64,000 nucleotides of DNA from Apostichopus japonicus (Eukaryota; Echinodermata; Holothuroidea; Aspidochirotida; Stichopodidae), in NCBI RefSeq assembly GCF_037975245.1, contig NC_092561.1:6188001-6252000 (forward strand), written 5' to 3'. The position numbers were made by a program, and so were the translations under genes. Every line of letters begins with the position of its first letter. The stretch's first letter is position 1. Shown piece after piece: positions 35,870-48,500 of the stretch. The notes below the pieces were generated by a model, which worked only from the letters and a program-made list of their open reading frames with translations, was not told where the DNA came from and did not search any database.

Positions 35870-37685
35870 TTGTGCAAGAGATTGTGTAAAAGCAAGAGCC
35901 ATCAGAATATCAATGAAATTGAACTTCAATATCATTTCATTTTACAGGTAAATTATGATTTCATGTATTCGTGGTCAACGATAGTACATATACAAAACAA
36001 ACAGTCAGGTAGAAATGTTGTAACCAGAATGTAGTGTGATTAATTTTCTTTCTCTTCCTATTGCCTGATTGTTTTTTTAATTTCCTGTTCGATTTACTGC
36101 AGCCATGACCTAGTTACTTGTAGCCGAATTAAAAACGACAACGAATAATGGAAGATATTCAAAAATGAAAAAGAAAATGTAAAAAGAAGGCGCAGGGATA
36201 TTTCGTATATATGGAACTATATGTGGTATGAAAAAAAGTTAGGACAATTTTTAGAAAATTTTAGAGTACATTTTCCTATCTTGAAAGCAGCGTAACACAA
36301 ATGCTTTTCTTGAAGAACACAGAGTTACAGATATGGAGATCAATATTTTCTTAACATGCTCATTATAATGTAAAAAATCCATTGCCACATATAACATTAA
36401 AATGTGTAGTGTTGTCTCATCATGCAGTAGAAAATAAAGAAATTGCATTCTTGGTCTAATTATTTTCTAGCATTTTTTAAATACTTTTTTTGCTTGTGTG
36501 GTATATTTGTTTACACTGTGTTATACAGTAAGCGTACGGTGCGCCTAGCGTGCGGGCCACATACGTCTAGACAAATACCAATTTAATTCGACGTATGTCT
36601 TTTGCCAAGTTTCTTCCAATTAGAACCCTATAATCTGAATGAGCCATTTAGAACACGAGAAAGGGTTCTTTGTAATGAGGAATTCGTCACATATCGATTT
36701 CTCGTACATATGACGAGTTTGTCCGACCTTCGAGAGCATTAATTCGACATAATGTCGATTTCAGGACTTTTGGCTCGTTATGCGTGCCGTATAGGATTGG
36801 CGTACTACAGACAAGCCTATACAAAGGTGTTTTAGATCTCTTCCTTTCGCAATTAATTCATACATCCTTGCATATTTATTGATATATACTTTGTTTCCGC
36901 ATGTAATCAAAACAAATAAATGAAATGCAATAACATAATATATGACTCTTTTCTGCAGCTCGTTCTGCGTCCGGTGGTTGTTCACATCACGTATTAAGTC
37001 GATGTAAGATATCAGGCAATGTGAGTATTAGTTTTCATTGTATTCTCCCAGTGGCCCCCACCAGCCTACCCTCCCCCCCCCCATCTCCTCTCTCTCTATA
37101 CTCTCCCTGCCTCCTATAATACCCTTTGCTCCATCCCAATGTTTCTGTTTTCTCTGGACCTCACAGAACCTCAATTGAAAACCCTTGTAAAACAAGTACA
37201 ATAAGCATGTCATATCCCAGATCTGTGGATACAATCTCCCTGTGCTAAAATTCTTTGTATAGCCTACAATACCACATCGTTTATACAAATCAAACATTTC
37301 CATCGAATAAAGTGTTAATAATAATTATTAACACCATTTTCAAATTTAACTCAATCACCGCCCGACAAATAATATAATCACGATGAACGAAAAAGAAAAG
37401 AAAAAAAGAGAAAAATGAAAGATAAAAAGAAAGAGAGATTGAGACAAAATGATGAGCTAAGCGCACATACACTTAACAATACAGTTAAATTAATGTATAT
37501 GGTAAAGATGCGCGTGTATATGCCATGGGACGCATGCGCATCATTTTAAGTTGTTCTTATTCTATTTGCGTTACCTAGGATACCGATGATAGTCACTCAT
37601 AGGCAGTTATCTTTTGATTCGGATAAACTCGGCTTGATTTTTAAACTGTTTAACAGGAGGAAAAAGGAAAGACCTAAGTTTGAAA
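35870..37685. other. Upstream region of the plus-strand receptor gene
   Basis: No coding exon seen. It has A-rich tracts (37388-37445), a CT-rich patch (37060-37110) and a short sequence just before the ATG at 37686. Promoter elements were not recognised. Confidence 0.45.
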
Positions 37686-40600
37686 ATGGATGTTGTTTTT
37701 CCTGCGCTCGCCTTCATAGCAGCCATCTTCCCATTCACGGGTGAGTATATATATCTTTGCTCTTTGTTCGTAAATTTGTCTCTTTAACAGTAAATCAATA
37801 AAATGGTAATTCGTCCATAAAGTGTAAAATTCGCTTTTAGAACACATTATTCAATCTTGATAGATGAAAATTGATGTAACCGTATAGATTGTTGCCATCA
37901 TGACATTAAAAGCAGTTGTTGTAAATTTGAACAGTATTAGTCAAATTAAAAGATGACGTATAATTTCCAGGGTAGTGAAGCTGATCTAAGGGTGTGGTTC
38001 GAGGAGGGGGGGGGGGTCCCTCCGCATTATATTATCACGTTAACTTGTGCCTTATTATATGTCTAATTTAAAAAAAAAATAGTTGTGAGAGAGGAGGAGG
38101 TGGAGGGGGTGTGGTTGGGAATGGTGTGGAATTGCGTTTGCCTTTCTTCGTTCAAACGATGTGTGCCCGACGGGGAGGGGATGGGGTTTAGGATGAGGAC
38201 CGGGGTTTGGAGTATCACTCTATCAAATATACTTATTGGCTATTTCACTTTCTTGACTCAATCATTGTCTCCAAATGTTACATTTGACTATGATGACCGG
38301 ACAGGCGCGTAGCCAGGAATTTGCCAAGGGAGGGGCGAAACTGTAGATTCGGCATTGCAAACTATCTAAGCGTAGCGCCACCATAATTGGCGCGAAGCGT
38401 ACAAGAACATTTTGGCTGAATATGCCTCCCAGATCGTTGGAATGATGGCACTTCCCAGGCCTTGTAAGTTGCATCTAAGCATTTTCTCTTTGAAAATGCT
38501 AGCGATATCATAAAAACATATGCTTAAGGGGGGCGGCTTCCCCCTTCGCGCCCCCCTCCCCTTGGCTACGCGCCTATGACCGGAGTTCCGAGTGCTAGAT
38601 AGTTCAAATCATTTTCGGTAGCAAAATGTTCCTTCTATGCAGATCTATACAATAAAGTAACCAGAACATTATGACAGTATAGTATTATGGGAGGGGTGCT
38701 GAAAGAGTGACGGGCAGGGGGAGGGGTGGGGAAGATGACGGGAACCTAGTCCACATCAGATATATAGGGAAGACGCTTTTAGAAAGAACACCGTGTCTGT
38801 TTACTCCAACAGGCTGGAGTCAAATAATCATCAACGCGGTCTTGTTTGTTTGATTTATTCGCACTCAGATTGTTCAAGATACAAAAACAAAAAAAAATTA
38901 CAAAGATATAATAGACAAATTGGACGGAATTGAAAAGTACAAAAAGAGTAACAGGAGCTAAACCCATTAGGCTGACAGAATGTCGGCCCATTTCCAATGG
39001 GGCCCTATATCCATCCTCACCATGGCTACCCCAGTCTGAGATATTCTCTGTTCTGTTGTTGTTCTTTATATATTGACCTGTTTGATTTTTTACCATAGAG
39101 AGTGGTTCATACAAGCCGAATGCTGAACGAATGATTCGAGACCATATCTTACATGACCGGAATTATTCTTCACGTGAGAGACCAGTTCTCAATGCTAGTG
39201 ATACGCTAGAGGTGACCTTGTGTGTATTCCTAAATGCTATGCTGCACTTGGTAGGTTTATTTGCCAGTTATATCTCGTTAGATAGGCGTATGAGTAGCCT
39301 TACTTTCATTACGAACTAGATATGTTACGGAGGGCCAAACTTTCCATAAATTTCGAAAACTATAAAATAAGATGGCATTTGTTGTACCGGCATTTCGATA
39401 TCAGCTTGTTACAGTATGCTATTACTATGACGTGTTACATATATGAGCGTGTCATTCTTGGATATTGGCATGGTGAAGACACACACGAAAAACACTAACC
39501 GACAATGCAGGCTAAATCCCGCCTTAGAGTTTTGAACAATAAGGCGCCTCTATCGTCTGCAAACATTACATGCAGACTTACACGCCATTTGTTTCATAAA
39601 TACCGAAACACGTTTCAATATGTCAAAGGTGATTTAAAGGACTGGTTCAGTTGCCATACATGTTTATGTAATATGAAAGGGAACAATAAAAGAATCACAC
39701 TGGTGAAAAAACTGTTCAAATATCTTTTTCGGTTAAAGAGATATTCAAGTGTAAAGTTTTATCAGATTGTGTAGAAACTGCTGAAATCTGACTAGCTGTG
39801 ATGTCACATCCTCACATTCCTGAAAAGTCTTTGTTTTTTTCTAAATATTTTGTGAGATTTCATGACTTTCAACCAAAAGATATGTCAGGAGATCTCATAT
39901 TTGTCAAAGGAAGTATTTGAGATCAAACATCTTATATCTGAAGAATTATTGATTATATGATTTTCAAATGTGTTAAAAAATGTAAATACTTTTTAAAGAA
40001 ATATTCACACATGTTAAAGAAGTGAGGATGTGATATCACACCCTCACATTTAGTCTTTCTACACCAGTCATTTTTTTCTTCAAAGTGTCATATCTCCTTA
40101 ACAGAGAATGCTATCATGGTAGTTTCTTCACTGTTCTTTTTGTCTTTTTGTGTTCTTTCATACAAAATAGACATGTCAAACACCTGAACCAATTCTTTAA
40201 GAGTGTCCGAATTAGAATCAACATAGCCTACTGCAAGATGACTAATTTGCGCTTTCCCTAATTTTGATCTGTACATGTCCTTAGCCAAACTTAGGCCGGG
40301 TTGATTGAAAAAAATATGAAAATAGCGTTCCAAGACACGCCTTTTAACACTTAAATATCTCCTAAATGGAACTTTATTTTTCTTAGCTGTTTTGGGGGAG
40401 TTTGTTCTTTTTACAATGATCTCTGTCTTTTAGTCCAAACATGACGGATATATGGGTTTGTGTTCCTTATCTTAAATCGCGATATACCGTTAAGTGCATA
40501 TTTCCCATTTACGCTGTCTATCTGGGCATTATGAATGGAGGTTCTCGCGCAGAGAAATATTTGATTAGTAATCAAATCTATACAGTGACCAATTTTTGTT

Positions 40601-43600
40601 CTTTTTAATGCTGTCATCTTTTGCCACTTTTTCGTTTTGCAGAATCAAAAGGACCAGACCATCAAAACAGCTACGTGGGTAGCTTTTGTAAGTACTAGGA
40701 ATGTTAAAATTGAGAGGGCGCTGGTAACTTATTGTCACTCCTCAGATAAAATCTACTCTGAGATTCAACACACTTGTTTCATGAAAGATATGTATATAAA
40801 AAAAACTAAGGGGAAAAGGCAATAACTTGTTACGTTGGAACGATATTTGTTGTCAAATAGAAACCTTAATTGGAATCATTATGAAGGACAAAATTTGCAG
40901 GTTCTCTTCTTGCATGCATAGTTACCAGTGGAGTCAATTGTGTAGCTATGGTGATATGGAACGATTTGTACAGTTTTGCGAAAACTCGAACCTCAAAAGT
41001 ACCCGTTTTAATTTATTAATTTAATTTAGATAAAAACATGAAGCTCCTTTCTTGAGAAATTTGCAGCAAAGAAGTACATGCACTTTTCTTGAAGAATTAC
41101 AAAAAAAAAGTGTAAACATTAAGTTTCGTATTGTTGAAATAAATTTATAAAATTAAACTACTGGAATTTGTGGTACAGAGTGCATTTTCGTCAGGAAGTT
41201 TGGAGGTGATTTTGTGAAATGATGGTCCCACAAAACAATGTCACACTGCCCCTTTAAGATTGTGCATACCCCTCCCCCCCCCCCTCTTCCTGTATAGTAC
41301 ACATATCTCAAACTTGCTAGACGTGACACTTGACTGGCGTCAATGAATGGATACGAGGGACTGAATACAATGCTTTGCTTCCATCCAAACCAACAGAAAT
41401 GGACCGATCCTCGACTTACTTGGGACCCGAAAGATTTCGATGGTCAGGACTTAATTGTTCTTCACCATGATGAAGTTTGGTTACCTGTCGTTCACCTAGG
41501 AAATGGGTAAGAAGAAATAAGTTTAGAAAAGAAATTTAAGCGGTCACATTTTTGTTTTAAACAGAAAGATGAAGGTTTTGTTTTTGATCTGCATATACGG
41601 TCTTATGACTTTCTTCTCGGATACCGATTCCATTACTCCCACCCCACCCCACCCCCACCTCCCTTCCACCGTTTTCAACCTCTCACAAAAATTCAAAAGT
41701 AGTTATTTGCACAACCTTGCGTTTAGACATGGGGAGGATGCTCATTAGACCCCCCCCCCTCCCTACCTATATTGATAGTTTGCTTCAACAACCCTAAGGA
41801 CACACCCTCTCCTTTGAGAAATCCTGATCCACCCTGACATTTTAATATTTCTGTAATTCATTCCTTATCTTATGGTGTATCGTTTACGTTTTTGTTTCTT
41901 TTTGTCCTCAAAGGTTAGAAACAGTAACTGTTATTAATCCCAGTCATGGTCGGGTCGTACTTGCATCAACAGGTGAAATCTATCTCGGATCTGCTTTTAT
42001 CCAATCGTCGTACTGTCCAATAAGGTAAGACTTTCAGGGCATGCGCACTTTTTGATCTTGATTAAGTAGATTATTAAACAGTGGCAAACTCCCCCCCCCC
42101 CCTCCCCAAAAAATAAATAAATTAAAAAATTGCTGCTGACGGATTTCTTTAGTCCATGAAAGTAAAGAGGAGTAGGGGACGGGGGGGGGGAGGGGTTGGA
42201 AAACGGAAGAGGGAGACACAGAAGGTTGCAGGGATAAGATGAAAAAATAATTGTTTAGTAAAAACCAATAAACAATTAATCATGTATATTTTGCACAAGC
42301 TTGATAAGTTCCTTCAACAGTACAAAATATCGTTAACTTTTTGGGGGCGAGGTAGAGAAGGGTGGGGTGGGTGGGAGTTCGTCACCCGAAGAATTAAATT
42401 TTTTTAAATGCTACGGTGAGTCATTTCGACTATTTTATGGCTAAAGATTGACATTATTGGTGTCGCCAAAATATTTTGGAGTCTCTGAAAAAAAATCGTT
42501 GAAAAGCAAATGGGGAAATCTTGACTATAATTAATTCAAAAAGTAAAATAAAATATAACACCATTTTGAAATTAAACACTTATAATCATACAACAAAGTC
42601 TCAAATAGGCAGGTGGTAAACACCCCCCCCCCCCCGTAGACCCCTTTGTCAGATCATGACATCCTTTACTGGAGGGTCTCCAAGATGATGGAGGTGAAAA
42701 TTTGGGTCACCATGAAAGAGTTCGAAGACACCATTTTCACTTTGTGAATAAAACAACTAATAAATCCCCTATTAAGCGATGCTAAATGATCGTACCGCAT
42801 ACATCTCGTAGCTATATGGAAGGGGGTATGGAGAGGGTGGGATGGGATGGGCGGAGCTTGTCCAGTAAAGTTTAAACATTTAATTTCTTGGTCAGAATGG
42901 TGCCAATGTTACAACCCATCGCAATATGAAGTTTATATATAGTCTTCTGGACAGAACCCTCTCCACCCCTCTCCCGCTCTCTCCACCTCTCTTTATTTCT
43001 GTTTCTTTCATTCTTTCTTTCCCTATTTCCTTTTAATAGGATCAAGTACTTTCCTTTCGATAGCCAAGTTTGTCAGTTGAAGTTCAACTCGGGGAATATT
43101 CCAGCTGAAAAGCTGCTTCTTAAAGCCGGTGTGGCCATTATGAGTCCGGCTCTCTCTTCTTCAGAATGGCAAGTATTGGCGATGAACGGAACAGAACGGA
43201 TCTTCTACGAAGATGACGTCATAAGCAACAGACCCATGTTGCCATATTCTCAAGTCCGTTTCTGTCTATACTTGAAACGCCATCCAAGGCACTATATCCT
43301 ACTGTTAATTATTCCGTCCACCATTTTGAATTTGATGACCATAATGACATTCCTCTCTCCAGCCGATAGCGGAGAGAGAATGTCTTTAAGTGTCTCCATG
43401 ATTTTAGGATTAACCGTCTTTCACTTACTGGTAGCCGACATGCTCCCTGTAACAGAGGGACGCGACAACCCCATCCTGAGTAATTATTTAACTGGCAATT
43501 TTGTACTCTCTGTTCTGGCCATACCATGTTCACTCTATAGTGTTAATGTTATGTGCAGTTATGATAATAATGTTAAGACCAATCAAATCCTAGCTGGTAT

Positions 43601-44241
43601 CATGTACTTCATGCGGTTCTTTGGCATCTTGAAGAAACCTAAGAAAATGTCTGCAAAAGTGACCGTCGACGAATTTTTAAGACAGGATTCGTTACCATGT
43701 GATGACGTCATCAACGGACGACCAGACGAGCGAAAGGATATAACTGAAAACCGACAAGTGCATCGTGGGCTGTCGGATGGACAACTGCATATGCATAAAA
43801 AGGTACACATAGGTTGATTTCATAATTAGTAATATCTCATTGAATATAGTTTATAAACTCTCCAGACCGGCACAACTTGGCTCCTTTCTTCAGATAAAAT
43901 ATATTAACGCTAGATATAAGCGGGGTTTTTATTTTAGTCTGACGTATGATTTCAGTATGCGCATGTGTAGAAGAATCATTACATGGCTCAACATTTTGAA
44001 ATGTTTTACCTCTCACCAGTACTTTTATTCTTATCTCTTCATTTATTTTTCTTCCTCTCATTTTTCTTCTTCTTCTGTAAATTTTCTTCGACAGAATATA
44101 GATGAAGCTCGTTTGGTAGCCAACGCGTTGGATCGAATATTTTTCGTGATATTCCTTATGGCTATTATTGGTATGTTTGTCCTCATGGTGATCAAGTTCC
44201 GGTTTGCTGCAAATAGTCATATCACGGGAGGGTGCTATTGA
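37686..44241 (+). CDS. Nicotinic acetylcholine receptor-like subunit (non-alpha), complete, seven exons, 460 aa
   Basis: Exons 37686-37740, 39099-39250, 40643-40687, 41397-41506, 41914-42024, 43040-43802, 44095-44241, all GT-AG and in frame to TGA. Exon phases and order match the minus-strand gene exactly, including the 45-bp exon 3, so the two are paralogues. Residues 1-18 are a signal peptide (MDVVFPALAFIAAIFPFT). Loop D carries a Trp before KWTD. The Cys-loop is Cys155-Cys169 (CPIRIKYFPFDSQVC). M1 begins near residue 242; M2 is about 270-292 (GERMSLSVSMILGLTVFHLL) with Glu at -1', Leu280 at 9' and His286 at 15'; M3 follows; M4 is in exon 7 (ALDRIFFVIFLMAIIGMF). No vicinal Cys pair, so non-alpha. 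Exons 4-7 lie in the tandem duplication. An in-frame Met early in exon 6 is internal, not a start. Confidence 0.95.
38302..38576. mobile_element. Non-autonomous hAT-type MITE, family B, copy 3 (275 bp)
   Basis: The ends are CAGGCGCGTAGCCAGG and CCTTGGCTACGCGCCTA, inverted. The exact 8-bp duplication TGACCGGA is at 38294-38301 and 38577-38584. It lies in intron 1 of the plus-strand receptor and is the inverted relative of 22685-22939. Confidence 0.92.
39799..40039. repeat. Inverted repeat pair in receptor intron 2
   Basis: GTGATGTCACATCCTCAC (39799-39816) is mirrored by GTGAGGATGTGATATCAC (40022-40039) with one mismatch, 205 bp apart. This could be the terminal repeat of a small element, but no target duplication is clear. 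Confidence 0.5.
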
Positions 44242-47200
44242 AAACACATGAAGAGGATGATGCTATATCGACGGTATAATTAATGAGAGAAAACATAATA
44301 TAATCAAACGCACAAAGTGGTAATGAAATATAAATGTACTGTAGAAAAGGACACATGAAAAAATGTTAACACCTTTTTTTCCCTGTAGTCTGTCTACTCT
44401 TCACAATTCAATCAATGGAAGAATCTTTACCATGATGACGTCACCATTGCTGACATTACGTCATCCATTGCCAAAACCACTCATCATATATGGAAGTGTT
44501 ATATGTGGAACGCGAAAAGGGAAAACATTATACCGAGCTTTACCACGCGACGACTTCTTTACTTATGGTAGCATATATAGCCTGTGCAACTTCCCATTGA
44601 TTTACGTACTACGGGATATGTACGCACTGTGCACATGGTTAACCTGCTCTGACCTCCACAGTCATAAAATAACACCAATTAGATCAATTTGTGATTAGAA
44701 TGTTCTTCATATAATGTACTGTAAACATCCAGGTGACATTCACAAACCTAATCCCGTGGGGTATCTTAAAGCTGCTCAAGTGTCTCTTTTCGGTTCTTTG
44801 AGAATTATTACCGGTACCAACGTATACGCTACTGCATGTCCAGCTGATTTACAGTTGTCATGATATTTTGCCCTTTTCGACGTTCCAAACGGCTATGTAT
44901 TTGTATGATCATGAACGTCTAGTGTACTATTTAAGCTCTAAAAAAGCGGAAGACAAAAAAACAAAAAAAAAATAGAAGAAGGCAAAAAACACTGTAATTT
45001 TTGTTATTGTGTGCTGTAGAAATAATGTAGTGATATAAAGTAGGACGCATGTTATCACTTTATGTTTATCTCTGACAAGCAACAAATGTATACAAACTGG
45101 CAAGAAATCCAAAGAAAAATAAAAGTAAATGTTTATGAGTAAATTCTTTGTCTCTTTTCTTTATTCCTGTTTTTCCAAAGTTGCGACCTGTAGATATGTT
45201 TACAGGGCCGTAGCCAATACCTGAAAGTGTAACTTTGCCTGGCGTATGTAAGCATAGCATAGGCCTAAGTTAACCCTATATGTTACACACTAATGAATGT
45301 ATTAACTGTTAGTATAGCAGTTAGGCCCTAACTTTTAAGCCTAGTACGTATTTCTGACGGTGCCATAGAAATTGAACTATATAGGAAAAATGCTGACACA
45401 GTGTATCGCCGTGTGTTTAAGTAGTAAAGCCTTGAAAATAGTGAGGGCGCTTTGCGTTGTAAGGCAAAAAGCCAGATCATTTGTACGTCTTCATACATAC
45501 ATTGTACAATCGACTTTGAAACTGAATTCAATGTTACCCGTTTTTTTGTTGTTGAAAGAGTAGGTGCCTATAAGGCCTTGCCCTCAATTCACGGTAGTTT
45601 TTCCGAGTCAAATCCCAGCACGGTCATACAACTTCCTTCCGAATTTGCTGCTTACTTTTGCTACTCCTTCAGCTATAGTAGGCTTGATGCCCTTTGAAAA
45701 TCTGTCCTTTTCAAACTTCGGGCAAACTCTACACGAACATAGCTATTAAGCCATGAAAGGTGTGTACGCGAAAACCATAGCTAAACCTTACAAAAGTTCA
45801 ACTAATTCAAACTCAAACCCAATCACCATATCCCCCCTCCCACACCCCCACACACTTATCTACCCTACCCGACAACATTACGAGTCCCACTCATGGCTGG
45901 GTACCGCAGATGAAACAAGTTATTGAAATAAATAAAAACCAAATCAATCCATTTATTTTGCCACTATGTGTTTTATATATCATGTTTTGTTCTCACATAT
46001 CTCACAAGATATTCGAAGAATAATTAAGATCCCAGACAATATTTCTTGGACTTTTCCTGACCGCGATATTGGTCATGTTAATTTTGATGGTTCTCCATCC
46101 TAGACATCCCAGACCAGCATGTCAGCGGAGTGGATTGTGAGATATTTGAAAACAACAGGACGGTTGACTTCTCATGAGATTGTTGCCGGTTCTAAGATGG
46201 ATTTATACGGGTTCGGGTCGGAGGTAGGGAGAAGATGATACGCCGGACAGGGAGGAAGCGAAGTGCGTAAGAGGGACAGCCACCCCCTCCTCCGCCCCCC
46301 CCCCCCAAAAATATTAATAATAATAAAAGCAGAACCTCCAACCTTCCATTTTAGAACCTTTAAAGTTTATCCGGGCTGGTCTGACATTGCAAGGAAGGAG
46401 TCAAAATATGTCATCCATTTTCAAAGTTTTCAACAAACATTTTAACCAAGCAACTTACCTCAGCCATTCGATTGTGTAACTTTGTAAAGATCTTCGAATA
46501 ATTTGTACGGTTAGAGTTTTGACAACTTTTCAATCAATATTATCATTTTGAACATTTTTGGGGCCAAGGCTTATGATCGTTTGGAACTTATGCAGTTGAA
46601 CTGGACGAACCGGAATCCAATTTATGATAATTAGAAAGAGGATTTTCTTATGAATTTTTGTATATCTCCTCTGAATTACGACAGAGAGATATAAACAGTA
46701 GGAAGGCGATGGGCAGTACGATGAAAAAAAGGTACAGGCGTTCAGTAGGTAAAACTTTGCTTACTCAATTAAATCACTTAGCAATAATGAATCTCATTAA
46801 CAAAGTTTAAATATTGGTTTGTCTCTGAAAAGACATAATTTATTCTACACAGATCGAATCGTGTGAACATCTATTCAAGGGGATTAATTTCATAATGCCA
46901 TGCAAAATAGATAGCACCGTTTCTAGCTCTCTAATAAATTGATTTAATTCAAACACATTTCGACCAATCACAATAATCTTTCTCTTTTTAAAATTAATAC
47001 AGGCCATAACCAACTCTATCTCTTGGCTGCCATTACATGCGCAAAACAATAACCCTTAATCTGATTGATACCAATCACAAAATTTGGCTTTATTCTATTA
47101 AAAATGTATTTATGTCTTCCCTCATCTTTTTTATCATCTTTTATAGATAACCCACTCTTAGATAGTCACCAGTGGGTGCTCATTGCCTACTATATTACTA

Positions 47201-48310
47201 GACCACGTTTCTTCCTCACCACCAACCCCTCACCCACCTCCCCCCCCCCAATCCCCAACCATATAATTCAAAGGACTTGTATTGACAACATCAGAATGAT
47301 AAAAACCCAGTTTCTATTTAATAAAGTTGCTAATATTGTCAATACAAATGCTCTGAAGCATAACCTGAATGTACAATGTTTACTACTGGTGGTACTAGTA
47401 CTACATACACTGGCAAAATATTATTTTCCATTAATTGTGAAAACACTCTCATGATTTATATTGCTTATCCAACAAAACTGGCAGCATCCAAACCATTTTA
47501 GCTCTGAATTTCTTAACAAGATTTCCAACATGCTGCGCTACCATGGGTTTTGACATATATCATACTTGTGTCTAACTATTGAGACCACGGTACGTAGCCT
47601 ATCTCTCTTACCAAAAAATCTCAAATTTTAAACATTGAAAATTCTAACCTGAGAGCTGGCACGTACAAATGCTAACAAAATGTACCTTCAGGACTTAAGA
47701 TTGAAATGGAGTAAAAAATATAAACAAATCATATTTTCGCGATGGACAAAGATGAAAATCATTGATTATTCATTTTTTAAGATTCAATCGATAAAATACT
47801 TGCGACTGGTGTTAACTTTCGCCTAAGGCACAATTTGGCAGCAAAAAAACAAACAGAAAAGACTTCTGTATAGATCTCAAACTTACCCACTTAAAATCTT
47901 GTTACAGAAAAAAAAAAAAACAGAAATTGGGTTAAAGAAAGAGAGAAAAGAAGAGAGATGTTCATGTCAAAGAACATCACAACTTTGTTGTCAGATTTTG
48001 GTATTTTCAGTATCTTTTCCATTTGGTCTAATTTGCATTTATCGAGGTAAAGATGCAAAACGTACATTATTATTACAAAAAACACATTCACCCAAGAAAA
48101 GTTATAATTTCTTCAGTACTGTAGGGAACAAAACTAATTCTCAATTTGTTCTCTCCTTCTGCATTTTTGTCTCATTTGAAGGAGGCTGTGTTGAGAGCAT
48201 AAAGAATGCACAACAATAATGTTGAGTACAAGCACAGGTACTAAGTCATGCACTGGTGTGTACTTAAATACTTGAGTACAACAGCAGGAGTTTGTGTACA
48301 AGTAGAATGA
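41216..48310 (+). repeat. Tandem segmental duplication, copy 1 (about 7.1 kb)
   Basis: Copy 1 starts at GAAATGATGGTCCC and runs to AGTAGAATG at 48310. The same sequence recurs at 48318-55413 at an offset of 7101-7104 bp, which varies through homopolymer length. I noticed four substitutions (43424 C/A, 45317 G/A, 46671 C/T, 47413 G/A), one 3-bp indel near 47768, and poly-C/G length differences. It contains receptor exons 4-7 and 4 kb of downstream sequence. The 7 bases 48311-48317 (AAATGAT) at the junction match the start of the unit. Confidence 0.97.
44242..48217. other. Non-coding downstream flank of receptor gene, copy 1
   Basis: No recognised exon. Candidate polyadenylation hexamers include AATAAA at 45116-45121. 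Open frames here (44363-44698, 47065-47454) have no domain I know and recur unchanged in the second copy only because the whole block is duplicated. Confidence 0.5.
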
Positions 48311-48500
48311 AATGATGAAATGATGGTCCCACAAAACAATGTCACACTGCCCCTTTAAGATTGTGCATACCCCTCCCCCCCCCCCCCCTCTTCCTGTATA
48401 GTACACATATCTCAAACTTGCTAGACGTGACACTTGACTGGCGTCAATGAATGGATACGAGGGACTGAATACAATGCTTTGCTTCCATCCAAACCAACAG

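Noticed and set aside
43309-43810. Minus-strand frames opposite receptor exon 6
   Set aside because: Shadows of the coding exon; the plus strand carries M1-M3 with correct splice sites.
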